NCBI RefSeq assembly: GCF_015767265.1 | Contig: NZ_JADPIB010000004.1 | Span: 62,001 to 126,000, forward strand | Source of the DNA: Aureivirga marina | GTDB lineage: Bacteria; Bacteroidota; Bacteroidia; Flavobacteriales; Flavobacteriaceae | DNA length: 64,000 bases | Direction: 5' to 3' | The notes under the pieces: model-generated | Database searches by the model: none | What the model was told of the DNA's origin: nothing | The model's input: only the letters and a program-made list of their open reading frames with translations | Position numbers and translations under genes: made by a program | Shown: positions 18,464 to 26,945 of the stretch, in pieces | Numbering within the stretch: position 1 is the stretch's first letter | How the letters are laid out: every line of letters starts with the position of its first letter

Positions 18464-19189
18464 ATGAAAGCGTATATTCAAACAGATAAAGACGGAGATT
18501 ATTTTAATGTAAATGCTTTTGTTGCTGCAACTGGATTTAAATCTTTAGGTTTTGAAATTGTGAAATATGTTGATGTTTCAGAAACAAATGAAAAAGATAA
18601 GGAAGCTATTTTTGTTGGTGGAATTGGAAATTTTCGTAAACAACTTCAAAATTTACATATAGAAATTCCAAAAGAAATTGAATATCCGAAAGAATTAGAA
18701 TCGTTTTTAAATAGAAAAATTTGGAAATCTAATTTAGAAAAAGAAATTCAAAAAGAAACAACAGGAATTTTTATCAAACCTACCAAAACAAAACTTTTTA
18801 CAGGAAAAGTAATTCATCAATTTAAAGATTATATCGGTTTACAATTTCAAGATGAAGTAGATATTTTATGCTCGGAAGTTATTGAAATTGCAACAGAATG
18901 GCGTTGTTTTATTCGTTATAAAGAAATTTTAGATATAAGATATTATCGTGGAGATTGGGATCAAAAATTGGATGTATCTATTATAAAAAATGCAATTTCA
19001 AAATACGATTCACAACCTGCTTCTTATTCTTTAGATTTTGGTGTAGATAAAAAAGGAAATCATTTTTTAATTGAAGTAAATGATGGACATAGTCTAGGAA
19101 CGTATGGTATCGGAGCAATTTCCTATGCGAAATTTCTTTCTGCCCGTTGGTCAGAATTGACAAATACAGAGGATTATTTGAGGTTTTAA
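18464..19189 (+). CDS. ATP-grasp domain-containing protein
   Basis: A 241-residue protein that looks like a compact ATP-grasp enzyme of the DUF4343 type. It has FIKPTKTKLFTGKVI near residue 103 (lysine-containing nucleotide-binding strand), EWRCFIRYKEILDIRYYRG near 145, and the metal-binding C-terminal part FLIEVNDGHSLGTYG near 205 where the E-x-N pair would bind Mg-ATP. It probably forms an amide or other carboxylate-amine bond on an unknown substrate. There is no obvious partner gene; the 3D-domain gene downstream is convergent. Confidence 0.75.
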   Translation: MKAYIQTDKDGDYFNVNAFVAATGFKSLGFEIVKYVDVSETNEKDKEAIFVGGIGNFRKQLQNLHIEIPKEIEYPKELESFLNRKIWKSNLEKEIQKETTGIFIKPTKTKLFTGKVIHQFKDYIGLQFQDEVDILCSEVIEIATEWRCFIRYKEILDIRYYRGDWDQKLDVSIIKNAISKYDSQPASYSLDFGVDKKGNHFLIEVNDGHSLGTYGIGAISYAKFLSARWSELTNTEDYLRF

Positions 19190-19190
19190 A

Positions 19191-19898
19191 TTAATGCATC
19201 TCTTTTAAAGCTTTTATAATATTTTCATCAAGAATAATAAAAGCTTTAAAAGTTCCTTTTTCATTTGATTTTATAAATGAAAATGGGTTTATTTCAGTAT
19301 TTCCAAGAAAAACATCAATATGATTTCCTTTGATTTTAGAACCTGTATCCGCTGCAAAAAAATAACCATCATGAATTTGTTCTTTTCCATTTTCATCTAT
19401 ATAAATTGTATTTTCAGCTTTTGGAATAAATAAAACACTTCCATAAGGAATTAAAGAATTGTCAACTGCAATAGATTTAAAAGGTTTTAAATGAAAATTT
19501 TGAACACCTTTCCCAAAACCGGAACTAAATTCCCACAATACTTTCCCTGTTTTTTCGTATGAATTATAGTTTTTATATTTTTCACAATCACGACAGTCTT
19601 TTTGAATTCTGGTAGATCTTCCAGAATAATTTAAAACATGAATTTTTCCTTCTTTTTCAATATAAACAGTTCCTTCAATATTCGCTTTACACCAATCACA
19701 AAGATTAAGTTTTAAACCCGTTTTTTTCTCTTTTTTATTTAATAAGTCGACACCAGTTTCAGAATGTTTTAATGTTGGAATATAATAATACGTTGCCCAA
19801 AGTTCTAAAGTTATTTCTTTTTTGTTTTGTTTTTGAAAACTTGAAATTAAGAGAAATAAAAAAAATAGAATTGCATTAAAAATAAATTTCTTTTTCAT
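19191..19898 (-). CDS. Exported 3D-domain protein (MltA-like cell-wall domain)
   Basis: A 235-residue protein with an N-terminal hydrophobic signal segment (residues 4-20). The C-terminal half carries the 3D (Asp-Asp-Asp) double-psi barrel: IPYGSVLFIP near residue 147 and FFAADTGSKIKGNHIDVFLG near 184. The same barrel forms the active site of MltA lytic transglycosylases and of resuscitation-type 3D proteins, so peptidoglycan binding or cleavage is likely. A cysteine-rich middle segment (CDWCK, CRDCEKY) is unusual. Confidence 0.82.
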   Translation of the reverse strand: MKKKFIFNAILFFLFLLISSFQKQNKKEITLELWATYYYIPTLKHSETGVDLLNKKEKKTGLKLNLCDWCKANIEGTVYIEKEGKIHVLNYSGRSTRIQKDCRDCEKYKNYNSYEKTGKVLWEFSSGFGKGVQNFHLKPFKSIAVDNSLIPYGSVLFIPKAENTIYIDENGKEQIHDGYFFAADTGSKIKGNHIDVFLGNTEINPFSFIKSNEKGTFKAFIILDENIIKALKEMH

Positions 19899-19935
19899 GG
19901 AATATGCTTTATTATTTTAGATTTAAAGTAAAACA

Positions 19936-19966
19936 AAAAACCTGTAATAACACAGGTTTTTATTTA
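19936..19966 (-). terminator. Intrinsic terminator of the hydratase operon
   Basis: AAAACCTGT-AATAAC-ACAGGTTTT stem, just downstream of the minus-strand MaoC-like gene. Confidence 0.7.
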
Positions 19967-19987
19967 AAATTAGATTTTGATTAAATT

Positions 19988-21046
19988 CTAAGAGTATCCC
20001 GCATTTTTATATGGTGCTTTATCTTTTTTATACATTAATAATGTTCTTTCAAAAGAAACAACTTTGTCTCCTTTTTCATCTTTCCAATAAGTTTCGATAT
20101 TTAAAATTCCCTGATCAGGACGAGATTTGGAGTTTCTTTTGCTCAATACTTTTGAAACCACACGAATTTCTTCTTCTGGATAAACTTCTCTACTAAAATG
20201 AATATTTTTCCAACCTAAATTTGCAACAACTCTTCCAAAAGTTTTTGTTGTACAAGCGCAAACGATAGAAAGAATAAAAGCTTCTGAAATAGGAATTTTA
20301 TTTTCCATCATAAAACTTTTAGAAAATAAAGGATCAATATATTTTGGATTCCAATTTCCTGATTTTAAAGAATGATGAATTGCTTCTTCCTGTGTGATAT
20401 ATTTAAAAGGAAAATGATGGTAAACTTCTTCTTTTTTTAAATCTTCAAAGTAAATTCCTGTTCGCTCAATCCACTCATTATTTTCTTTTTCATAATAAGC
20501 AGAAAACTTATCTGATTTTAAATTATAATTAAATTGTTCATGACCATAAAATGGATGATGTCCTTTTTTATAAATTAAAATAATATATTCGATTGTTGTA
20601 AAAACTTCATTATGTTGATTCATTCCAGAAGTTCGAACTAAAACTTCACCACAATCGTCATTTCCAGAATTTACATTCAAATCAATAATTTCAGAAACTG
20701 CATAAATTGTATCTCCAGCAAAAAAAGGTTTTGAAATTGTAATATCTTCAATTGTTGTAATTCGTTTTTTTCTTGCAAAAGTTTTCCAAGTTAAACCTAA
20801 AATATGTTGTACACTTAACGTACTAACACCAATACAATTTTTCCATTCTGTTTCTTTCGCATAATTCGCATCAAAATGCATCCAAGCGCCATTTATCGTA
20901 TCAAAACACTCTGTTTTATTATCTTGTTGCGAAACTGTAATTCCTGGACGATGAATAAATTTCTGTCCAATTTCGAAATCTTCAAAGTTTAATCCAAAAA
21001 CTTCAAAATATTCGTTTTGATTAATTTTAGCATAAGCAGGGAACAT
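19988..21046 (-). CDS. MaoC-like double hotdog hydratase (itaconyl-/mesaconyl-CoA hydratase-like)
   Basis: A 352-residue protein with two hotdog halves. The N-terminal half has FEIGQKFIHRPGITVSQQDN near residues 25-43 and a D-x-N-AKET-W segment near 58. The C-terminal half is weaker. Size and layout match double-hotdog MaoC enzymes such as mesaconyl-CoA hydratase or the itaconyl-CoA hydratase RipB/Ich group. The neighbourhood, a CitE-like lyase and a type I CoA-transferase in the divergent operon, fits hydration of an unsaturated C5-dicarboxyl-CoA to citramalyl-CoA or methylmalyl-CoA. It begins 3 bp after the EamA transporter gene and is co-transcribed with it. Confidence 0.78.
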   Translation of the reverse strand: MFPAYAKINQNEYFEVFGLNFEDFEIGQKFIHRPGITVSQQDNKTECFDTINGAWMHFDANYAKETEWKNCIGVSTLSVQHILGLTWKTFARKKRITTIEDITISKPFFAGDTIYAVSEIIDLNVNSGNDDCGEVLVRTSGMNQHNEVFTTIEYIILIYKKGHHPFYGHEQFNYNLKSDKFSAYYEKENNEWIERTGIYFEDLKKEEVYHHFPFKYITQEEAIHHSLKSGNWNPKYIDPLFSKSFMMENKIPISEAFILSIVCACTTKTFGRVVANLGWKNIHFSREVYPEEEIRVVSKVLSKRNSKSRPDQGILNIETYWKDEKGDKVVSFERTLLMYKKDKAPYKNAGYS

Positions 21047-21049
21047 AAT

Positions 21050-21988
21050 CTATTTATTTTTAAGTGTTTTTTGTAATTCTAATTTTCTTCCACGAATGAT
21101 GATTAAAATTCCGATGAATACAAGGACACAAGAGAAAACTTTCATCCAAGAAAAATCATCTTTAAAGTCTTTTCCCTTATGAAATAAATCAGAAAAAAGA
21201 ATCATCACAAAAACGGTTACAGGTTGAATATAAATGTAACTTGAAGAAACTGACGGAGGAAGATGTTTCAATGAATAAATCGCAAGAGAATAAGCTAATA
21301 AAGTTGCGATTAACACAGTGTAACCAATCATTAAATAATCATTTGTAGAAATTGCTGCCCAATTTGTATTCATCACAGGTTCATAAACAATTGGAATTAT
21401 TGTCAATCCTCCAATAAAGAAAATCCAAAAAATAGAAGTAGGCGCATTATAATTTTGAATAATAGGTTTAGAAGCGACAATATATGCTCCATAGGCTAAA
21501 GAAGTTATCAAAAAAGCAATATTTCCTTTTAAAGTTGCAGCCTGATTTCCAGATTCATTTCCATAAAGAATTAAAACAACAGCACCAATTCCACCTACAA
21601 TAACTCCAAGAATTTTTAAATAACTAAATTTTTCATGTTTTGCTAAAACACTAAAAAATAAAGCGAAAATTGGCGTGCAAGTCATTAAAATTGAAGCATC
21701 CACAGGTGAAGTGAGATTTAAACCATAGAAATAAGTATGATTACTTATAGTTACAATCATTATTGCACTTACGAAAAGCGGAATGAAATGTTTTTTCTTA
21801 ATTCTTTGTGGCTTGAATAAATATAAAATGAATACAAAAGGAATAATTCCCCAAACTCTTGTGAAAAAAAATGCCATTGGAGATAAAACTTCAGGCATTA
21901 AAACTTTCACAAACATAAAGTTGGAACCTAAGAAAATATAAGCAAAAAAAACAGCTAAATGTCCTTTTAAATTATTTGAAATATTCAT
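21050..21988 (-). CDS. EamA/DMT family transporter
   Basis: A 312-residue membrane protein with ten predicted hydrophobic helices forming two EamA repeats. The first repeat ends near residue 135 (PIFALFFSVLAKHEKFSYLKILGVIVGG split by helices) and the second near residue 290 (YIQPVTVFVMILFSDLF). Drug/metabolite transporters of this type export small metabolites, often amino acids or organic acids. It is first gene of an operon with the MaoC-like hydratase, so it may move the substrate or a by-product of that pathway (inference). Confidence 0.88.
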   Translation of the reverse strand: MNISNNLKGHLAVFFAYIFLGSNFMFVKVLMPEVLSPMAFFFTRVWGIIPFVFILYLFKPQRIKKKHFIPLFVSAIMIVTISNHTYFYGLNLTSPVDASILMTCTPIFALFFSVLAKHEKFSYLKILGVIVGGIGAVVLILYGNESGNQAATLKGNIAFLITSLAYGAYIVASKPIIQNYNAPTSIFWIFFIGGLTIIPIVYEPVMNTNWAAISTNDYLMIGYTVLIATLLAYSLAIYSLKHLPPSVSSSYIYIQPVTVFVMILFSDLFHKGKDFKDDFSWMKVFSCVLVFIGILIIIRGRKLELQKTLKNK

Positions 21989-22137
21989 TTTTAGAATTTT
22001 CTTTTTTGTAGTAATAAATTAAGAATAAATTGATTAAGATTAATCGTGGATATGTTAAAGTTTCTATATTTTGAATTGTTAAATTTACTGAAAGCTAGAT
22101 ATTTATTAACTTAATACAATGGTTTAAAACAGATGAA

Positions 22138-22998
22138 ATGCAGAAAATAGAACTTTGTCAGAATTTACTTTTTACACCAGCAAATCGAGTGGGTAGATAT
22201 GAAAAAGCTGGAGAATTGTCATTTGCAGATATGATTTGTTTTGATTTAGAAGATGCAATTTCTATTCAAGAAAAAGAAGTAGCAAGAGCTGTTTTACTTT
22301 CTTATTTTCAAAAACAAAAAAACTATCCTTCCAATCATCCAATTTTGGTTTCTGTTCGTGTTAATTCTATCAAAACTTCTTTTGGCTTAAAAGATATTTC
22401 AGCATTTTTGGAAAATTCATTTATTCCAGATCTAATTGTTTTACCAAAAGTAGAATCGGTTGCGGAAGTTGAAATTTATGCTTCACTTTTTTCTGAGAAA
22501 TTTTCAAAAGCTTCATTTATCGCAATGATTGAAACTGCCAAAGGTTTAGAAAATGCTTCTGAGATTGCAAAACATGAAAGAGTGGAAGTTTTAGCTTATG
22601 GAGAAATTGATTTAGCGAGTGATTTAGGAGCGAAATTGAATTTAGAAAATTCTTTAGCATTTCGAAGTAAAATTGTGCAAGCAGCAAAAGCTTCTGGAAA
22701 ATTAGCTTGGGATGTTCCTTTTTTAGATTTTAAAAATCCAAAAGGTTTGGAGAAAGAAACTGAATTTGTTCGAAATCTTGGTTTTGATGCAAAAATCGCC
22801 ATTCATCCAAATCAATTAGAAACTATTGTCAAAGTTTTAAATCCAACAGAAAAAGAGATACAAGAAGCAAAAGAAATCATTGAAATTTATGAAAAAGCAA
22901 ATGGTTCTGTTTGTGAATATCATGGCAAAATGATTGATGTTCCAGTGATTAAGAAATGTCAGAGAATATTGGAAAAAGCAAAATATGTAAGAAAATGA
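22138..22998 (+). CDS. CitE-like CoA ester lyase (citramalyl-/methylmalyl-CoA lyase-like)
   Basis: A 286-residue TIM-barrel lyase of the HpcH/HpaI-CitE group. N-terminal LLFTPANRVGRYEKA is followed by DMICFDLEDAIS near residue 30 (metal/CoA region), VSVRVNSIKT near 77, DLIVLPKVESVAEV near 101, MIETAKGLENA near 130 and AIHPNQLETI near 220. Family members cleave citramalyl-CoA, malyl-CoA or methylmalyl-CoA to acetyl- or propionyl-CoA and an oxoacid. It overlaps the CoA-transferase gene by 4 bp (ATGA), so the two are translationally coupled. Confidence 0.86.
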   Translation: MQKIELCQNLLFTPANRVGRYEKAGELSFADMICFDLEDAISIQEKEVARAVLLSYFQKQKNYPSNHPILVSVRVNSIKTSFGLKDISAFLENSFIPDLIVLPKVESVAEVEIYASLFSEKFSKASFIAMIETAKGLENASEIAKHERVEVLAYGEIDLASDLGAKLNLENSLAFRSKIVQAAKASGKLAWDVPFLDFKNPKGLEKETEFVRNLGFDAKIAIHPNQLETIVKVLNPTEKEIQEAKEIIEIYEKANGSVCEYHGKMIDVPVIKKCQRILEKAKYVRK

Positions 22999-24359
22999 CT
23001 TTAGATCCTTTTAAATTTGATAAACAAGGTGTATTAGAAATCTACAATCAGAAATTAACAACTGCTACGAATGCAATAAAAGTAATTTCTCCCGATGTGA
23101 AATTTGTTACTTTTGGTTGTTATGCTGCAACGCCACCAACTTTAATGCGAACTTTTTTAGAAATTGTAAAGACAGATTATTTTAAAAATCCTGTTCGAAT
23201 TTATGTGTTTCGAAGTGCAGATAATTTGGTGAATTTGTTTAATGATATAGAACTTTTAAAAAGATTGCGAATTACGACGCCTTTTATTGGAAAACCAATG
23301 CGTGATGTTTTAAATACAGCTTATGAAAATAAAAAAGGTGTTTTTTTACCAGATTTTGTTGCCACACATTTTAGTGAAATTGGAAAAAGTTTTTTAAATC
23401 AACATGGAAAACCTGATGTTCATATGTTACAAGTTTCTCCAATGGATGAACATGGTTATTTTAGTTTTGGAATTGATGGAAGTTTTTCGATAGATTCTGC
23501 TAGAATTGCGGAAAAAGTGATTGTAGAAGTAAATTCGAACTTCCCTAGAACTTTTGGAGATGGAATTTTACATGTAAGTCAAGTGGATGCAATTATTGAA
23601 AACACTTCAAATCTTTTAAAATCAAAAGAAAGAGAAATTTCTGAAGAATCTAAAATAATAGGAAAAATAATTGCAGAACAAATTCCAGATAAAGCTTGTA
23701 TTCAACTTGGTGTAGGAGATGTTCCAGATGCGGTTGGGCTTTTTTTAGAAGCGAAAAATGATTTGGGAATTCATACAGAATTGTTGACAAGTTCGCAGGT
23801 GAAATTAATTTTAAATGGAAATGTGACGAATAAATATAAAAACTTGAATAAATATCATACAGTTTTTAATGTAGCAATGCTGCCAAGTCAGATTTATTAT
23901 AATGTTTTAGACAATAATCCTTCGATGCTTTGTTATCCAGGTTCGTATGTAAATAATCCTAGTGTGATTTCAAAAATAGATCAGATGATTTCTATTAATT
24001 CTTTTGTAGAAATTGATTTATATGGGCAAGTTGCTTCTGAATCGATTCATTGGCAGGAAATTACTGCAACTGGTGGACAGGTAGATTTTATTCGAGGAGC
24101 GAAAAATTCCAATGGAGGAAAAAGTTTTTTAGCTGCACATTCTACTACGAAAAATGGGACAGTTTCGAAAATTGTTCCAAGATTAAATAATTTTGTTTCA
24201 ACACTAAGAACTGATGTTCATCATGTGGTAACAGAATATGGTTGCGTAGATTTGTCAGGTTTGTCGAGTAAGGGAAGAGCAAGAGCTTTAATTAGTATTG
24301 CACATCCAAATCATAGAGAATCTTTAGAACAAGCAGCGAAAGAATTAAATTTAATGTAA
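22995..24359 (+). CDS. Acetyl-CoA hydrolase/transferase family CoA-transferase (itaconate CoA-transferase-like)
   Basis: About 454 residues from the ATG at 22995, chosen because it overlaps the upstream stop as ATGA and begins a family-like N-terminus; the frame stays open upstream to 22956. Family motifs are VSPMDEHGYFSFG near residue 146, IQLGVGDVPDAV near 234 and the Glu region EIDLYGQVASESI near 335, with GAKNSNGGKSFLAAHST and VVTEYGCVDLSGLSSKGRA further on. The type I (Cat1-like) class includes the itaconate CoA-transferase RipA/Ict. With the CitE-like lyase and MaoC-like hydratase nearby, activation of a C5-dicarboxylate is a reasonable inference. Confidence 0.84.
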   Translation: MTLDPFKFDKQGVLEIYNQKLTTATNAIKVISPDVKFVTFGCYAATPPTLMRTFLEIVKTDYFKNPVRIYVFRSADNLVNLFNDIELLKRLRITTPFIGKPMRDVLNTAYENKKGVFLPDFVATHFSEIGKSFLNQHGKPDVHMLQVSPMDEHGYFSFGIDGSFSIDSARIAEKVIVEVNSNFPRTFGDGILHVSQVDAIIENTSNLLKSKEREISEESKIIGKIIAEQIPDKACIQLGVGDVPDAVGLFLEAKNDLGIHTELLTSSQVKLILNGNVTNKYKNLNKYHTVFNVAMLPSQIYYNVLDNNPSMLCYPGSYVNNPSVISKIDQMISINSFVEIDLYGQVASESIHWQEITATGGQVDFIRGAKNSNGGKSFLAAHSTTKNGTVSKIVPRLNNFVSTLRTDVHHVVTEYGCVDLSGLSSKGRARALISIAHPNHRESLEQAAKELNLM

Positions 24360-24373
24360 GAAAATATAGAAGT

Positions 24374-26005
24374 ATGAAAATGACAATAGGAGATTATTTG
24401 TTGATGCGATTAAAAGAATTGGGAATTGATGATATTTTCGGTGTGCCTGGAGATTATAATTTGGGATTTTTAGATCAAGTAATGTATTATGATGGTTTAA
24501 AATGGGTTGGAAATTGCAATGAGTTAAATGGTGCTTATGCAGCAGATGGTTATGCAAGAGTGAAAGGCGCTGCGGCAATGATTTCAACATTTGGAGTAGG
24601 AGAGTTAAGTGCAATTAATGGAATTGCTGGGTCTTTTGCGGAATATCTTCCTGTGGTGAAAATTGTAGGAATGCCATCTACGGAAGAACAAAAATCAGAT
24701 ATTGTTTTTCATCATTCGATTCGATCAAATGAATATGATGTTTTTGAAGAAATGTATGCGAAAATTACAGCTGCAAAAACAATTTTAACTGAAGAAAATG
24801 CAGCAGATGAAATTGATAGAGTTTTGACTGTTTGCTGGAAGAAAAAACTTCCAGTGTATATTGGAATTCCGAGTGATATGCCTTATAAAGAAATTGAAGT
24901 GGAGATAAAACCTTTAGAATTGGATTGCCCGACTTCCAATTTAGAAACGATGGAAGAAGCTTCTTTGCGAATTACAAAAGTTTTAAAACTTTCAAAAAGA
25001 CCACTTTTATGCGTAGATTTATGTGCAATGCGCCATAATACAAAGGAAGATATTGAGCATTTAATTGATGAAATTCAGATTCCTTTTATTACTACAAATA
25101 TGGGGAAAGCTTATATCAATGAAACAAATCCGCTTTTTGTTGGTGTTTATGGAGGAAAAAATGGAGATGAAGCTGTAAATGAATTTGTAGAAAATGCAGA
25201 TTGTATCATTTCTTTTGGAGCATTGATTTCCGATTTAAATACAAGTATGCTTCCAAAATCTTCTTCAATAGAAATTCATAGTAATTATGTTCGTGTGAAA
25301 AATTCTTATTATTATGAATTATATTTTCATGATTTTATTCCTTATGTTTCTAATAAAATAAAGAAGAGTAAAATTAAATTTCCTGCTTTTACTTTGCCGA
25401 AAAAAGAAGAAAAACATTTTATGATTAAAGCAGATTCTAAAAAGATTGAACAAGAATATTTTTGGAAGCGAATGGGGTTTTTCTTTAAAGAAAATAGTAT
25501 AGTAATTGCAGGAACTGGAACAAGCTTATTTGGACTTTTACCAATTAAATTACCAGATAATGTGACATTTATTTCTCAAATTATTTGGGCTTCTATTGGG
25601 TATTCTGTTGGAGCGCTTTTAGGAACTTCTATTGCAACTCCTTTTAAAGAAAATATTTTATTTGTTGGAGATGGAGCTTTTCAATTGACTGCTCAGGAAA
25701 TTTCTACAATGATTCGACATAATACGACACCAATTATCTTTTTATTAAATAATGATGGTTATACAATTGAACGTGTAATTCGTGGAGAGAAAATGGAATA
25801 TAATGATATTCATATGTGGAATTATGCAAAATTACCGAAGATTTTTGGAGATGAGGTTTGGACAACAAAAGTTTCTACAACAGAAGAATTAGAATCGTGT
25901 CTTTCAGAATTAAGAGCAAATGATGATAAACTTCGTTTTGTGGAAGTGATGATGGAAAGAATGGATGTTCCTGAAATGTTGATGAAAATGGTTGGGAAGA
26001 AATAA
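24374..26005 (+). CDS. Thiamine-diphosphate-dependent 2-oxoacid decarboxylase (pyruvate/indolepyruvate decarboxylase family)
   Basis: A 543-residue ThDP enzyme of normal length. The pyrimidine domain begins MTIGDYLLMRLKELGI, then DIFGVPGDYNLGFLD near residue 19, with the conserved Glu in CNELNGAYAADGYAR near 48. HH near position 110 matches the catalytic histidine pair of PDC/IPDC enzymes. The PP domain has the ThDP motif GDGAFQLTAQEIS ... NNDGYTIE at about 433-464. It decarboxylates a 2-oxoacid to an aldehyde. It lies 15 bp after the CoA-transferase and could consume the oxoacid released by the CitE-like lyase, although an independent role is possible. Confidence 0.88.
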   Translation: MKMTIGDYLLMRLKELGIDDIFGVPGDYNLGFLDQVMYYDGLKWVGNCNELNGAYAADGYARVKGAAAMISTFGVGELSAINGIAGSFAEYLPVVKIVGMPSTEEQKSDIVFHHSIRSNEYDVFEEMYAKITAAKTILTEENAADEIDRVLTVCWKKKLPVYIGIPSDMPYKEIEVEIKPLELDCPTSNLETMEEASLRITKVLKLSKRPLLCVDLCAMRHNTKEDIEHLIDEIQIPFITTNMGKAYINETNPLFVGVYGGKNGDEAVNEFVENADCIISFGALISDLNTSMLPKSSSIEIHSNYVRVKNSYYYELYFHDFIPYVSNKIKKSKIKFPAFTLPKKEEKHFMIKADSKKIEQEYFWKRMGFFFKENSIVIAGTGTSLFGLLPIKLPDNVTFISQIIWASIGYSVGALLGTSIATPFKENILFVGDGAFQLTAQEISTMIRHNTTPIIFLLNNDGYTIERVIRGEKMEYNDIHMWNYAKLPKIFGDEVWTTKVSTTEELESCLSELRANDDKLRFVEVMMERMDVPEMLMKMVGKK

Positions 26006-26031
26006 GAAATGATTTTATAGAATAATATTTT

Positions 26032-26068
26032 AAAGTGAACTTACTTGAAAAAGGAGTTCACTTTTTTA
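26032..26068 (+). terminator. Intrinsic terminator
   Basis: AAGTGAAC ... GTTCACTT stem with T-run after the decarboxylase gene. Confidence 0.75.
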
Positions 26069-26087
26069 TTTTATATTTAGAGAAAAA

Positions 26088-26795
26088 ATGAATAATAAAA
26101 TTTTAATACAATTAATAATCTTTTTCTTACCAATCTTCCTTTTTGCCGAATATAACGGAGTTGAAATTCATTTTCAAATTGAATTCAAAAATGGAAAAAC
26201 AGTAGAAGGTTATCGATATTTAGCTCATGGAAAAAATACGGATACTTATAAAATATATTTAGAAGAAAATCCAAGTGTATTTTTAAGAAATGAAATGGTT
26301 TACGAGCCAGGAAATTATTGTTTTTATACTTCTAGATTAAAATATATTTATAAAAAAAATCTTTATGTTTATAAACTTGTGGAACCAAAAGAAGTGAAGT
26401 TAGATGAAATTCAAAAAGTCAAAATTTTAGACTTAGAAACTTCTTCTTATACAATTGGACTTACAGGAGAATATACTTCAAAAGATCAAAAATGGATGAA
26501 TACAAAAGCCTTTACTCATTATAGTTTTGGAGAAGATTTATGTTCACATGATGTGTATATCCATGACGCTGGAAATATTTCTAAAAAAGTGAAAAATGAA
26601 ATTAGAGACTTACTTCAAAAAATAAATACAAAAGTGCAGCAAAGATTTGAAAAAATAAAAGATGAAATAAATTCAGATAAAGAATTTCAAACTAAAATGA
26701 AAGATTTATTTGAAGAAAGAAAGAAGCTTTTGAAATTTTATTTTGAAAAATATAAAACTTTAAAAACTGCAACAGTTACGATGTGTACTTGTTAG
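26088..26795 (+). CDS. Exported protein of unknown function
   Basis: A 235-residue protein with an N-terminal signal peptide (residues 1-20, LPIFLFAEYNG). The mature part starts with a beta-like section (VEIHFQIEFKNGKTVEGYRYLAHG). A helical, Lys/Glu-rich C-terminal third follows, and the protein ends in CTC. No family recognised. It starts 20 bp after the decarboxylase terminator and has no clear partner. Confidence 0.65.
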   Translation: MNNKILIQLIIFFLPIFLFAEYNGVEIHFQIEFKNGKTVEGYRYLAHGKNTDTYKIYLEENPSVFLRNEMVYEPGNYCFYTSRLKYIYKKNLYVYKLVEPKEVKLDEIQKVKILDLETSSYTIGLTGEYTSKDQKWMNTKAFTHYSFGEDLCSHDVYIHDAGNISKKVKNEIRDLLQKINTKVQQRFEKIKDEINSDKEFQTKMKDLFEERKKLLKFYFEKYKTLKTATVTMCTC

Positions 26796-26921
26796 ATAAT
26801 ATTGAATTCATTTAAACTTTTTAATTCAAAATTATCTATATGCATTTTCATCGTTGGTTTGTAAAATTTTTTTGTATTGATATTTTAAGAAAATAAAAGA
26901 GTCTATGTCTAAAAGGCTATG

Positions 26922-26929
26922 TATTTTTG
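26922..26929 (+). promoter_or_regulatory. -7 promoter element of the DEAD-box helicase gene
   Basis: TATTTTTG fits TAnnTTTG and lies 16 bp before the ATG at 26946. Confidence 0.6.
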
Positions 26930-26945
26930 CACAAAATAAATTTAG

